From Methylotenera_A sp040387515 (GTDB lineage Bacteria; Pseudomonadota; Gammaproteobacteria; Burkholderiales; Methylophilaceae): a stretch of 60,924 nt of DNA. The stretch spans positions 1 through 60,924 of the forward strand of contig JAZKDP010000004.1 in the NCBI GenBank assembly GCA_040387515.1, written 5' to 3'. Below, in pieces: positions 26,499 through 35,156 of this stretch (position 1 is its first letter; every line of letters starts with the position of its first letter). A program made the position numbers and the translations under genes. The notes under the pieces were generated by a model. The model saw only the letters and a list, made by a program, of their open reading frames with translations, was not told the origin of the DNA and ran no database searches.

Positions 26499-27197
26499 AT
26501 GCTAAAGCATTCTTTACTCAATTTTACGATGGCCTTATGCTTTAGTTTAAACATTGCTAACGCCACGGCTATTAATGAGCCTTCGCAAAAATCTTTTAAT
26601 GATTTCGATATATCTGATGCACAGGTAGTGTCGACTCAGCAACTCAGTCCAAATAGTCCATTTTATTTGAGCCTTTCTGAAAATGAAGCTTGGATCCAAC
26701 AAAAACTGGGTAATGATTTTTATTCTTTTTATGATAAAAAAATCAAAAACAAACTTTCAAAAAAATCCTCATTAAAATTAGATTATTATTTGAATGGCAG
26801 CTCAACGATCAATATTAAGAACAGTCAAATATCAAAACTGCCTGTCATCGATAAAAGTATTCAACCATTTGATTTTTCGGCCCCGTTTATGCGTTTTTCT
26901 GACGATGAGTTGCAATGGAATCCGGCCGAAATTGCTATTGTAAAAATGGGTGATGATTACAAAAAGTTTGTTGATGATGAAGTACTAGCAGGTCAAACGT
27001 ATAAAGAGTTCTGGGATGGTGTAGAAACCTCTGCGTTTGAAGATTTTATTGACGAACACTTTGCGTTTCATGACAACGCATTATTCAGGGTATTAATTAT
27101 GCTTGCAGGTTTTCTAGTTCTCACCATAATTTATGCAAGTCGGGCCAGATTAGCAGCTTTAATTTCGCCAGAAGAAGATATAAAAAAAACTGAATAG
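26499..27197 (+). CDS. Exported hypothetical protein with a C-terminal membrane anchor
   Basis: A 232-residue protein with a signal peptide (to about 24, ANATA) and a C-terminal hydrophobic segment (FRVLIMLAGFLVLTIIYA, about 199-216) followed by a short charged tail (SRARLAALISPEEDIKK). The middle is acidic and hydrophilic (NKLSKKSSLKLDYYLNGSS; DDYKKFVDDEVLAGQTYKEF). I recognise no family. It would sit in the periplasm anchored to the inner membrane with its tail in the cytoplasm. It converges on mutS with 8 bp between the stops and has AAGGTCATTTAG before its ATG. Confidence 0.78.
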   Translation: MLKHSLLNFTMALCFSLNIANATAINEPSQKSFNDFDISDAQVVSTQQLSPNSPFYLSLSENEAWIQQKLGNDFYSFYDKKIKNKLSKKSSLKLDYYLNGSSTINIKNSQISKLPVIDKSIQPFDFSAPFMRFSDDELQWNPAEIAIVKMGDDYKKFVDDEVLAGQTYKEFWDGVETSAFEDFIDEHFAFHDNALFRVLIMLAGFLVLTIIYASRARLAALISPEEDIKKTE

Positions 27198-27205
27198 ATT
27201 ATTAT

Positions 27206-29821
27206 TCAAGTGAGATCTTTCAATTTGTACAGCAATTCTAAGGCCATTTTAGGTGTTAAATCATCCGGTTGAATAGCATCCATCGCGTCAACTAAAGGAT
27301 GCACTGGTAGAGGTTCCGGTTCAATATTCGCTGTAAACATATCTGGCTGATGGCTATTTTGAGCAATTTGATTATTTTCTAATTGCGCAAGTTTGCGCTT
27401 GGCTATCGATACCACGCTTTTAGGAATTCCCGCCAGCTGTGCCACCTGTATACCGTAACTCATGTGAGCCGCGCCCTCTTCAACTTTATGCATAAAGACG
27501 ATATTGCTACCGTGCTCCACTGCGTCTAAATGCACATTCGCAGCCTGTTTCGCCTCATCTACAATGCGCGTTAATTCAAAATAATGTGTTGCAAATAAGG
27601 TATAACTTTTATTTTTTTCCAATATCTGTTTGGCAACTGCCCAAGCCAAACTTAAACCATCAAATGTACTTGTACCGCGACCTATTTCATCTAGTAACAC
27701 CAAACTTTTGTCAGTAGCATGATGCAAAATATTAGCGGTTTCGGTCATTTCGACCATAAAGGTGGATCGACCACCAGCCAAATCATCCGATGCGCCTATT
27801 CTAGTGAAGATGCGATCAATTTCGCCGATCTTAGCTCCATTTGCCGGGACAAAGCTGCCACAGTGTGCCAGTAAAACAATCAGAGCAGTTTGACGCATAA
27901 ATGTCGATTTACCACCCATATTTGGGCCAGTAATCAATAGCAATTGCCGATATGGATTCAACTGCACACCGTTACTGATAAACGGCTGGCTGTTATTCGC
28001 AACAGAAATGTTTTCGACTACTGGATGTCGACCGGCTTTGATGTCGATACCTGGTTCTTGGGTAAATTGTGGCTGCACATAATTTAAAGCCAACGCGCGC
28101 TCAGCAAAACAACATAAAACATCCAAACTGGCGACCGCACCACTATTGACCTGTAATGCAGGTATAAATTCACCCAACTTTTCGACAACTTGCTCATACA
28201 GCATTTTTTCGCGCGCCAATGCCCTGTCATTAGCACTTAATACTTTATCTTCGAATAGTTTTAGTTCTGGCGTGATAAACCGTTCTACGTTTTTAAGCGT
28301 TTGTCGACGGCGGTATTCTGGTGGCGCATTTTCGGCCTGCGCACGGCTAATTTCAATATAAAAACCGTGTACGCTGTTGTACTCTACTTTTAAATTTGTT
28401 AAACCTGTACGCACTTTTTCAGCCGCTTCAAATTGCAACAAAAAATCGCCATGATTGGTTTGTATACTGCGCAATTCATCTAAATCGGCATCAAAACCGT
28501 CCGCAATCACACCGCCTTCACGCAGTAAAGATGAAGGCTCTGCTTTAATGGCTTTATTTAACAAGTTAACTAATGCAATCGGCGCTTGCAAATTGGCGCC
28601 CAGCGTTTCCAAAAGCATCGCTTTGCTGGAAAGCAATAGTTTTTGTAGCAAAGGCAATTGCAGCAAACTGACACTTAAACCAGACAAGTCGCGTGGCCGA
28701 GCGGTTTTCAGCGCAATACGCGCGGTAATTCGCTCAATATCGCCAATGACTTTTAAATGGTTTTGAAGCGGTTGATAGTTGGACGTCTGAATCAACTCCG
28801 TCACAGCATCATGCCGTTTAAGCACTAAGCTTTGATTGCGCAGAGGGTGATGCAGCCAATGTCGCAACAATCGCGCACCCATGGCAGTTTTTGTTGTGTT
28901 CAGCAAAGAATATAGTGTTGGCGACGCCTCACCGCGCAGCGTTTGATCAATTTCTAAATTTCGGCGTGTGGCCGCATCCAGTTGAATCGTATCGCTAATA
29001 GATTCAACACTGATTGAGTTGATATGCGGTAGCGCGGCGCGTTGCGTGTGCTTGACATATTCCAGCAGCGCACCCGCTGCACTAATCGCTGGCCTTAAAT
29101 CCGCACAGCCAAAACCGTTCAAATCTAAGGTATTCAGTTGTTTAGTCAAACCTGCTATGGCAGCCGCGAGTTCAAATTGCCAAGCGCTTAAACGTTTTTT
29201 AGGTGCTTTATGCTGCTTAATAATTTCATCTTGAGCAGAGGATTTTAAATGCTCTTCACACACAATTTCCGCTGGATTAATCCGCGCCAATTCTTGTGCC
29301 AATTGTCCAAGTGCTATTTCGCTTAATACAAATGTGCCTGACGCTAAATTTAATTGCGCCAAGCCAATTAAACCTTCACCAAAACAAATACTTAACAACA
29401 CATTATTGCGCGTTTCATCTAATAACGCGCTATCCGTCAAAGTGCCTGGCGTTAGTAAACGCGTTACTTTTCGCTCAACGGGGCCTTTAGAGGTAGCAGG
29501 ATCGCCAACCTGCTCACAAATAGCGACCGCTTCGCCCATTTTGGCTAGCTTGGCTAAATACTGTTCAGCCGCATGATAGGGCACACCAGCCATTTTAATC
29601 GGCTCGCCATTACTGCTACCGCGGCTGGTTAGCGTAATGCCTAATAAGCGCGACGCTTTTTCAGCATCTTCAAATAACAACTCGTAGAAATCGCCCATGC
29701 GATAAAACAACAACATATCTGGGTGTTGCGCTTTTAAGCCCAGGTATTGACGCATCATCGGCGTGTGACTGGAGGTTTGGGCTTGCGTATTGGGTATTTG
29801 GATATTAACTGGTGTTGTCAC
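27206..29821 (-). CDS. mutS: DNA mismatch repair protein MutS
   Basis: An 871-residue MutS, the mismatch-recognition ATPase. The mismatch-binding domain carries MLLFYRMGDFYELLFEDA (Phe wedge and Glu), and the ATPase has Walker A GPNMGGKSTFMRQTA, STFMVEMTE, Walker B LVLLDEIGRGTSTFDG and the ATHYFELT switch. The frame begins with GTG at 29821, since the family start HTPMMRQYLGLKAQHPD lies about 20 residues in; no good ribosome site is visible. Transcribed alone. Confidence 0.96.
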   Translation of the reverse strand: MTTPVNIQIPNTQAQTSSHTPMMRQYLGLKAQHPDMLLFYRMGDFYELLFEDAEKASRLLGITLTSRGSSNGEPIKMAGVPYHAAEQYLAKLAKMGEAVAICEQVGDPATSKGPVERKVTRLLTPGTLTDSALLDETRNNVLLSICFGEGLIGLAQLNLASGTFVLSEIALGQLAQELARINPAEIVCEEHLKSSAQDEIIKQHKAPKKRLSAWQFELAAAIAGLTKQLNTLDLNGFGCADLRPAISAAGALLEYVKHTQRAALPHINSISVESISDTIQLDAATRRNLEIDQTLRGEASPTLYSLLNTTKTAMGARLLRHWLHHPLRNQSLVLKRHDAVTELIQTSNYQPLQNHLKVIGDIERITARIALKTARPRDLSGLSVSLLQLPLLQKLLLSSKAMLLETLGANLQAPIALVNLLNKAIKAEPSSLLREGGVIADGFDADLDELRSIQTNHGDFLLQFEAAEKVRTGLTNLKVEYNSVHGFYIEISRAQAENAPPEYRRRQTLKNVERFITPELKLFEDKVLSANDRALAREKMLYEQVVEKLGEFIPALQVNSGAVASLDVLCCFAERALALNYVQPQFTQEPGIDIKAGRHPVVENISVANNSQPFISNGVQLNPYRQLLLITGPNMGGKSTFMRQTALIVLLAHCGSFVPANGAKIGEIDRIFTRIGASDDLAGGRSTFMVEMTETANILHHATDKSLVLLDEIGRGTSTFDGLSLAWAVAKQILEKNKSYTLFATHYFELTRIVDEAKQAANVHLDAVEHGSNIVFMHKVEEGAAHMSYGIQVAQLAGIPKSVVSIAKRKLAQLENNQIAQNSHQPDMFTANIEPEPLPVHPLVDAMDAIQPDDLTPKMALELLYKLKDLT

Positions 29822-30059
29822 AAAGATGCGTTCTGAAATAATTGGCTGAGGGCTATTTTATAAACATTTTCGACGATATGTTCAATTTATCGACACTAAT
29901 CATAAATATTTCATCACCCAGAATATGCAGTAAAAAAAACATTCAAATAAATCAGCCTATTAACTAAACGCAGTGCTTTAAAAAATCTGGCATAAGTTGT
30001 GCAACTAAAAACTTAAAGCAATTACTTAATTTTCAATCTATATCCAAAGGACATGTCAA

Positions 30060-30266
30060 ATGATTAACAACCAATACGAGATGTATGCTCAATTTTTGAT
30101 TCGTTGCCGTGAAGTGATGGGGCCATTTGATGTTGAAAAATTAGCTTCAGACGAAAACTATAAAGCCGATTTTTTTCAACGTGTTGCATTAAGCGCAGAC
30201 GACGAGTTATTCAATATGGCTTTTATTATTAATCGCAGCTTAACTGAAACCGATTCAGTGCATTAA
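30060..30266 (+). CDS. Small hypothetical protein (68 aa)
   Basis: A 68-residue acidic protein preceded by a ribosome site (AAAGGACATGTCAA before ATG). It reads as mostly helical: YEMYAQFLIRCREVMGPFDVEKL then FFQRVALSADDELFNMAFIINRSL. No signal peptide or membrane segment. I recognise no family. It stands alone between mutS and suhB. The 238-bp stretch upstream is AT-rich with no gene seen. Confidence 0.65.
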   Translation: MINNQYEMYAQFLIRCREVMGPFDVEKLASDENYKADFFQRVALSADDELFNMAFIINRSLTETDSVH

Positions 30267-30330
30267 ATTATTTCTAATCAACAACTTAAGAAAACTGAAT
30301 CGATGAAAACTAAATTTGAAAAAATGATCC

Positions 30331-31140
30331 TTAAGCAAACTGGGTTTTTTGCGCTGGTGTTAAGTGTGGGCTTAACACTTGCAGCATTTGAGAAAATACT
30401 TTCGGATTTGCTGCCACAATATTTCCAGTAGTCAGCCAGCTTTCGTTGCCTTCAAAATCACCAACGATGCCGCCAGCTTCTTGCACCAGCAAACCGCCAG
30501 CGGCGATATCCCATGCCGATAGATTCAACTCAAAGAAACCATCAGTGTAGCCGGCAGCTACATAAGCCAAATCTAACGCAGCAGAACCTGGGCGGCGAAT
30601 ACCGCTGGTGCTTTTAATCATGTCTTGCAGCATCGCCATGTAAGTGTCTAAATGTGTGAAGTCTTTAAACGGGAATCCTGTACCAATTAATGCAGTTTGT
30701 AACTTGCTGCGATTGGCCACACGAATACGTTTATCGTTTAAAAATGCACCACGGCCTTTGGTCGCAGTAAACAAATCATTACGTATTGGGTCGTAAATCA
30801 CCGCTTGTGTCAGCACGCCTTTTTGCTGCAAGGCAATCGATACGCAGTATTGCGGAAAGTTATGCAAGAAATTAGTTGTGCCATCCAGCGGGTCAATAAT
30901 CCAGATATTTTCAGATTCCTGATTGGTATTACCGCTTTCTTCACCTAAAAAACCGTGATCTGGATAAGCATATTTCAGCGTATCGATGATGGCCTGCTCT
31001 GCCCCACGATCAACCTCACTCACAAAATCGTTAAAGTCTTTACTTTGAACGGTAAGCGCACCAACGTCATTGGAAGCTTTGTTGATGATACGGCCAGCTT
31101 CGCGAGCGGCTTTGACGGCAATAGATAGCATTGGATGCAT
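30331..31140 (-). CDS. suhB: Inositol-1-monophosphatase family (SuhB)
   Basis: A 269-residue Mg-dependent phosphatase. Metal-binding motifs FLGEESG (near residue 67), WIIDPLDGTTNFLHNFP (near 83) and SAWDIAAGGLLVQEAGG (near 210) are intact. SuhB hydrolyses inositol monophosphate and in E. coli is also part of the rRNA antitermination complex. The N terminus MHPMLSIAVKAAREAGRII is typical. It is divergent from trmJ across a 114-bp gap. Confidence 0.94.
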   Translation of the reverse strand: MHPMLSIAVKAAREAGRIINKASNDVGALTVQSKDFNDFVSEVDRGAEQAIIDTLKYAYPDHGFLGEESGNTNQESENIWIIDPLDGTTNFLHNFPQYCVSIALQQKGVLTQAVIYDPIRNDLFTATKGRGAFLNDKRIRVANRSKLQTALIGTGFPFKDFTHLDTYMAMLQDMIKSTSGIRRPGSAALDLAYVAAGYTDGFFELNLSAWDIAAGGLLVQEAGGIVGDFEGNESWLTTGNIVAANPKVFSQMLQVLSPHLTPAQKTQFA

Positions 31141-31254
31141 TGTGTAGGTACTTTACTTGAGGTCAGTGTTAAAAGAACTGTTAAAATGCTATTTTAGCTT
31201 TTATATCATTTATTACCAAACTAAACCCGTTAACTACGTAGCCAAAGCCATTTC

Positions 31255-31995
31255 ATGACGCCACAAAATATTTTCGATAACATTCGTATTGTACTTTGCC
31301 AAACCAGCCACCCCGGCAACATTGGCTCTGCAGCACGCGCCATGAAAACCATGGGGCTACAGCATTTATATTTAGTTAAGCCCGATAAGTTTCCAGATGC
31401 ACACGCCACCGCACTATCAACAGGTGCGGCTGATTTACTAGAACGCGCAATCGTGACCGAAACATTAAGTGAAGCATTAACAGGCTGCGCCTTTGCAATT
31501 GGCATGAGTGCCAGAAAACGCTATTTATCGCACGAAACCGTCAATGCGCGTGTGGCAGCCACTGAGGCCAGCAAGATTGCAAGCAAGCAACCAACTGCAT
31601 TTGTATTTGGCACGGAAATGAGCGGCCTAAGCAATGCAGAATTGGATTGCTGCCAAATGCTGGCAATGATTCCAGCTAATCCGGAATACTCATCTTTAAA
31701 CCTAGCCGCTGCTGTACAAGTGATGTGCTATGAGCTACGCATGGCGATTTTAGAAGGCGAGATTGACGCGCCAGAAGCGACTGAACTCGCCACCAATGAC
31801 GCACTAGAAGGCTTTTATGCCCATTTAGAACAAACCTTGCTCCACATTGGCTACCTAAATCCCGCTGCACCTAAAAAACTAAATGAGCGTATGCGCAGAA
31901 TTTACGCCCGCGCAAGACTAGAAAAAGAAGAAGTGAATTTATTAAGAGGCGTTCTAACGCTGACGCAAGAGCCTAGAAAACATAATAAATATTAA
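31255..31995 (+). CDS. trmJ: tRNA (Cm32/Um32) methyltransferase
   Basis: A 246-residue SPOUT methyltransferase that 2'-O-methylates tRNA position 32 with SAM. IRIVLCQTSHPGNIGSAARAMKTMGL is the family start, FVFGTEMSGLSNAELD and IPANPEYSSLNLAAAVQVMCYEL form the SAM-binding knot, and the C terminus is the TrmJ helical extension. In many proteobacteria suhB, trmJ and cysE lie together before isc; here that order is kept with one extra small gene. Confidence 0.93.
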   Translation: MTPQNIFDNIRIVLCQTSHPGNIGSAARAMKTMGLQHLYLVKPDKFPDAHATALSTGAADLLERAIVTETLSEALTGCAFAIGMSARKRYLSHETVNARVAATEASKIASKQPTAFVFGTEMSGLSNAELDCCQMLAMIPANPEYSSLNLAAAVQVMCYELRMAILEGEIDAPEATELATNDALEGFYAHLEQTLLHIGYLNPAAPKKLNERMRRIYARARLEKEEVNLLRGVLTLTQEPRKHNKY

Positions 31996-32012
31996 GTAAC
32001 CGAAAGACGACT

Positions 32013-32408
32013 ATGGATATTTTGGGTTCAGAGCTAATTTGGGAGATTTTAAAACATACAAAATCTTGGCTTTCGAATTTAGGCCGTGCAAGTAAGTTAA
32101 GAAAAGAGCAGTCAGTTAAAGCATTAAGGGGCGTGATTAAAGCCTCAAGAGAAACAGCGGTTTATATTCGCCAATTGCAAGAAACTGGGAAACAAAACCA
32201 TGAAACTGAAGCACGTTTAGCCCTCAGCTGGACAGATTTAGGCTTTGAATTACAGGATATCGGCATCACTAAATTGGCAAAACGCTGCCAGATTAAAGGT
32301 AAACACTGGGCAAACCCTACCCAATATGATGATGATTTTTTACAAAAAGCGGATGTGAGCCTTGATCGTATGGAAAAAATGGCAAATGAGATTTTGCTAA
32401 AAATATAG
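32013..32408 (+). CDS. Hypothetical protein between trmJ and cysE
   Basis: A 131-residue basic, largely helical cytoplasmic protein (WLSNLGRASKLRKEQSVKALRG, ASRETAVYIRQLQETGKQNHE, QKADVSLDRMEKMANEILLK) with no signal or membrane segment. It begins 17 bp after trmJ and is probably co-transcribed. I do not recognise a family or propose a function. Confidence 0.72.
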   Translation: MDILGSELIWEILKHTKSWLSNLGRASKLRKEQSVKALRGVIKASRETAVYIRQLQETGKQNHETEARLALSWTDLGFELQDIGITKLAKRCQIKGKHWANPTQYDDDFLQKADVSLDRMEKMANEILLKI

Positions 32409-32522
32409 TATTAACTGACCTAATAAAGCCAAGTAAACAACCATCAAATATAAACCTACTAAATTAGTCAACAATTAAATTTTATGGCATAATATTGCTT
32501 TTAAAATTTAGTCAAAAAATCG

Positions 32523-33257
32523 ATGTTTAACCATATTAAAGAAGACATTTCAATTGTGTTTGACCGCGACCCTGCGGCACGTACGCATTTTGAAATTCTC
32601 ACCACCTACCCTGGCGTACATGCATTGATTATGCATCGGTTTAGCCATTGGTTATGGAATGCACGTTTTTATTGGCTTGGCCGACTTTTTTCACATATTG
32701 GCCGCTTTTTGACTGGCATTGAAATCCATCCTGGCGCCACCATTGGTAACCGCGTATTTATTGACCACGGCATGGGCGTGGTGATTGGCGAAACGGCGGT
32801 TATTGGTGACGACTGTACGTTGTATCATGGCGTAACGCTTGGCGGCACATCTTGGAACAAAGGCAAACGCCATCCAACGCTTGAACAAGGCGTGGTGATT
32901 GGTGCTGGCGCTAAAGTGCTTGGCCCGATTACGATTGGTAAAAATGCTAAAATTGGCTCAAACGCAGTTGTAGTTAAAGATGTGCCAGAAAACGCAACTG
33001 CTGTGGGTATACCTGCGCGTATTTTAGAAGAAGAAAAAGCCAAGAAACGCGATGAAACTGCGCAAAAAATTGGCTTTAGTGCTTACGCCGTGGGTGATGA
33101 CAATAACGACCCTGTCACAAAAGCGATTCATAAACTGCTAGACCACGCAGATAAGCAGGACATTGTAATTGCGGCATTAAAACAACAATTAGCTCAATTG
33201 TCAGATGCGAATGCGGATGCTGAGTTAGGCGAAGCTTTTGCGTCAAAAAAACATTAA
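32523..33257 (+). CDS. cysE: Serine O-acetyltransferase
   Basis: A 244-residue left-handed beta-helix acetyltransferase making O-acetylserine from serine and acetyl-CoA, the committed step to cysteine. The start FNHIKEDISIVFDRDPAARTHFEILTTYPGVHA, the hexapeptide repeats (HPGATIGNRVFIDHGMGVVIGE) and GGTSWNKGKRHPTLEQGVVIGAGAKVLG are diagnostic. Length is shorter than E. coli CysE and resembles the NifP/SrpH-like shorter form. It lies 126 bp before iscR, so it supplies cysteine to the sulfur donors of the isc operon. Confidence 0.94.
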   Translation: MFNHIKEDISIVFDRDPAARTHFEILTTYPGVHALIMHRFSHWLWNARFYWLGRLFSHIGRFLTGIEIHPGATIGNRVFIDHGMGVVIGETAVIGDDCTLYHGVTLGGTSWNKGKRHPTLEQGVVIGAGAKVLGPITIGKNAKIGSNAVVVKDVPENATAVGIPARILEEEKAKKRDETAQKIGFSAYAVGDDNNDPVTKAIHKLLDHADKQDIVIAALKQQLAQLSDANADAELGEAFASKKH

Positions 33258-33305
33258 AAGCTCATCAAAAATCAGACTAATTTAAGCCGCGAACTCCAGC
33301 GATTA

Positions 33306-33330
33306 ATAATTGACTAATTTAGTAGGTTAT
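33306..33330 (+). promoter_or_regulatory. IscR type 1 binding site before iscR
   Basis: The 25 bases contain GACT and AGT around an AT-rich centre, with ATA at the start and TAT at the end. Against the E. coli type 1 IscR consensus (ATASYYGACTRWWWYAGTCRRSTAT) I count 22 of 25 matches. It lies 54 bp before the iscR ATG, where it would allow repression by the 2Fe-2S form of IscR. Confidence 0.75.
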
Positions 33331-33383
33331 TATACAATTTAGGTCAATTATCATGTTAAGCACATTACCTTAATACACTATTT

Positions 33384-33914
33384 ATGAGACTCACCACTAA
33401 AGGTCGTTTTGCAGTAACCGCTATGTTAGACCTCGCTTTGAACGAGACCATTAATGGTAACGCAAAGCCTGTAACACTGGCTGGCATCAGCGAGCGACAA
33501 GCGATTTCGCTTTCTTATTTAGAACAGTTATTTAGTCGCTTACGTCGCCAAGGTTTGGTCACAAGTGTTCGCGGTCCTGGCGGCGGTTATCGCGTGGCTA
33601 AGTCACATAGCGATATTTCAGTTTCTAACATTATTACTGCGGTGGATGAACTAATCGATGCAACGCAATGCGGCGGCCAAGAAAACTGCCGCGATACTGG
33701 TCGTTGCATGACGCATGACTTATGGGCGTCACTTAACGATAAAATATTAGATTATCTGTCAGGTGTAAGTTTGGCGGATATGGTGGAAACCCAGCGTCAA
33801 AATGACGAAAATTTAGCAAGCAGCCAAGTGCATTTCTCACCGCGTCATTTGCAGTCTAAATCATGCAGTGAACCTGCACAGACTAAAGTCAAGTGTGAGG
33901 AAGCATCTGCTTAG
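33384..33914 (+). CDS. iscR: Fe-S cluster regulator IscR
   Basis: A 176-residue Rrf2-family regulator. The winged helix (MRLTTKGRFAVTAMLDLAL, LSYLEQLFSRLRRQGLVTSVRGPGGGYR) is followed by the cluster-binding cysteines 96, 102 and 108 in ATQCGGQENCRDTGRCMTHDLW. With a 2Fe-2S cluster it represses the isc operon; the apo form controls other genes. The C terminus has a short extra tail with two more cysteines (SKSCSEPAQTKVKC). First gene of the operon. Confidence 0.95.
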   Translation: MRLTTKGRFAVTAMLDLALNETINGNAKPVTLAGISERQAISLSYLEQLFSRLRRQGLVTSVRGPGGGYRVAKSHSDISVSNIITAVDELIDATQCGGQENCRDTGRCMTHDLWASLNDKILDYLSGVSLADMVETQRQNDENLASSQVHFSPRHLQSKSCSEPAQTKVKCEEASA

Positions 33915-33931
33915 CGTTGGCATTTAAAACA

Positions 33932-35077
33932 ATGGCGCATATTTTCTTCGATCATAATAGTACTACTGCACTCAAGCCAGAAGTGCTTGAGAGTATGTTG
34001 CCGTTTATGGTTGAGCAACACGGCAATGCGACTAGCCGCCATGCTTATGGTCGCACAGCACGTGCAGCAGTTGAACGTGCCCGTGAGCAAGTAGCAGATG
34101 CCGTAAATGCACACCCTAGCCAAGTAATATTTACGGCAAGCGGAACTGAAGCTAATAACTTTGCGGTGCATGGCATCACGAGCAACATGTGTCATGGGCA
34201 AATATTAACCAGCGCAGTGGAGCATCCGTGCGTATCACGCCCTGCACTTGCAATGCAATCGCGCGGATGGCGAGCAATTGATATTGCTGTAAATGTGGAT
34301 TGCAAATTAGACATGCATCACTTGCATAACTTGTTATTAACCCCCACTAATCTAGTATCAGTGATGTTGGTGAATAACGAAACAGGCGTGATACAAGATT
34401 TGGCTGCAGTCGCCGATTTGGCCATTCAGCACAAAGCGTTTGTACACACCGATGCAGTGCAAGGTTTAGGTAAAATTTCAGTTGATTTTGCTGATTTAAA
34501 TGTGCATGCAATGACAGTATCCAGCCATAAAATTGGCGGCCCGCTTGGTGCTGGTGCGTTAATCATGGATAAACGCTTGGATATTCAACCTTTATTACAT
34601 GGTGGCGGACAAGAAAAAGGTTTGCGTAGCGGCACAGAAAATTTGGCAGCGATTGTTGGTTTTGGTATTGCATGCGAATTAGCCATTAAAAATTTAAATG
34701 CGTTTGCAGCGCATACGCAAAATTTGCGTGATTTTTGTGAAACTGGATTATTAAAACTAGGTGCGTATTTATTTGCTAACCACGCAAATCGCATTCCTAA
34801 CACCAGTTTTTTCGCCTTCCCTAATATTGATGGCGAAACCTTGGTAATGGCGCTAGATCGTAAAGGTTTTGCAGTCGCAAGTGGCTCAGCCTGTTCTAGC
34901 GACAGCACAGAACCTAGCCATGTATTACTGGCGATGGGTGTAGATACAGATTTAGCGCGTGGTGCTGTGCGCGTAAGTTTTGGATTAAGTAACACCATAA
35001 ATCAGGTACAGCAATTTTTAACTGTACTTGAAAATGAATTGGCGCGATTAAGAAACTTAACCGCAATGTCTGCTTAA
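33932..35077 (+). CDS. Second (NifS/IscS-like) cysteine desulfurase
   Basis: A PLP-dependent class V aminotransferase that would transfer sulfur from cysteine, about 381 residues. The PLP lysine lies in SSHKIGGPLGAGALI and the sulfur-accepting cysteine in ASGSACSSDSTEPSHVL; both are intact. An in-frame TTG at 33917 is possible, but ATG at 33932 (MAHIFFDHNSTT) matches the family. It is inserted between iscR and iscS and differs clearly from the iscS neighbour, including the absence of the IscS-type C-terminal tail. It may be a parallel sulfur donor; its acceptor is unknown. Confidence 0.88.
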   Translation: MAHIFFDHNSTTALKPEVLESMLPFMVEQHGNATSRHAYGRTARAAVERAREQVADAVNAHPSQVIFTASGTEANNFAVHGITSNMCHGQILTSAVEHPCVSRPALAMQSRGWRAIDIAVNVDCKLDMHHLHNLLLTPTNLVSVMLVNNETGVIQDLAAVADLAIQHKAFVHTDAVQGLGKISVDFADLNVHAMTVSSHKIGGPLGAGALIMDKRLDIQPLLHGGGQEKGLRSGTENLAAIVGFGIACELAIKNLNAFAAHTQNLRDFCETGLLKLGAYLFANHANRIPNTSFFAFPNIDGETLVMALDRKGFAVASGSACSSDSTEPSHVLLAMGVDTDLARGAVRVSFGLSNTINQVQQFLTVLENELARLRNLTAMSA

Positions 35078-35156
35078 ATCATTATTAATTAATGACTTAA
35101 GTATTTAAAGAATTAAGCGTTTAAAAGTATTTAGATAATTTTGAGAGAGTAACTAA

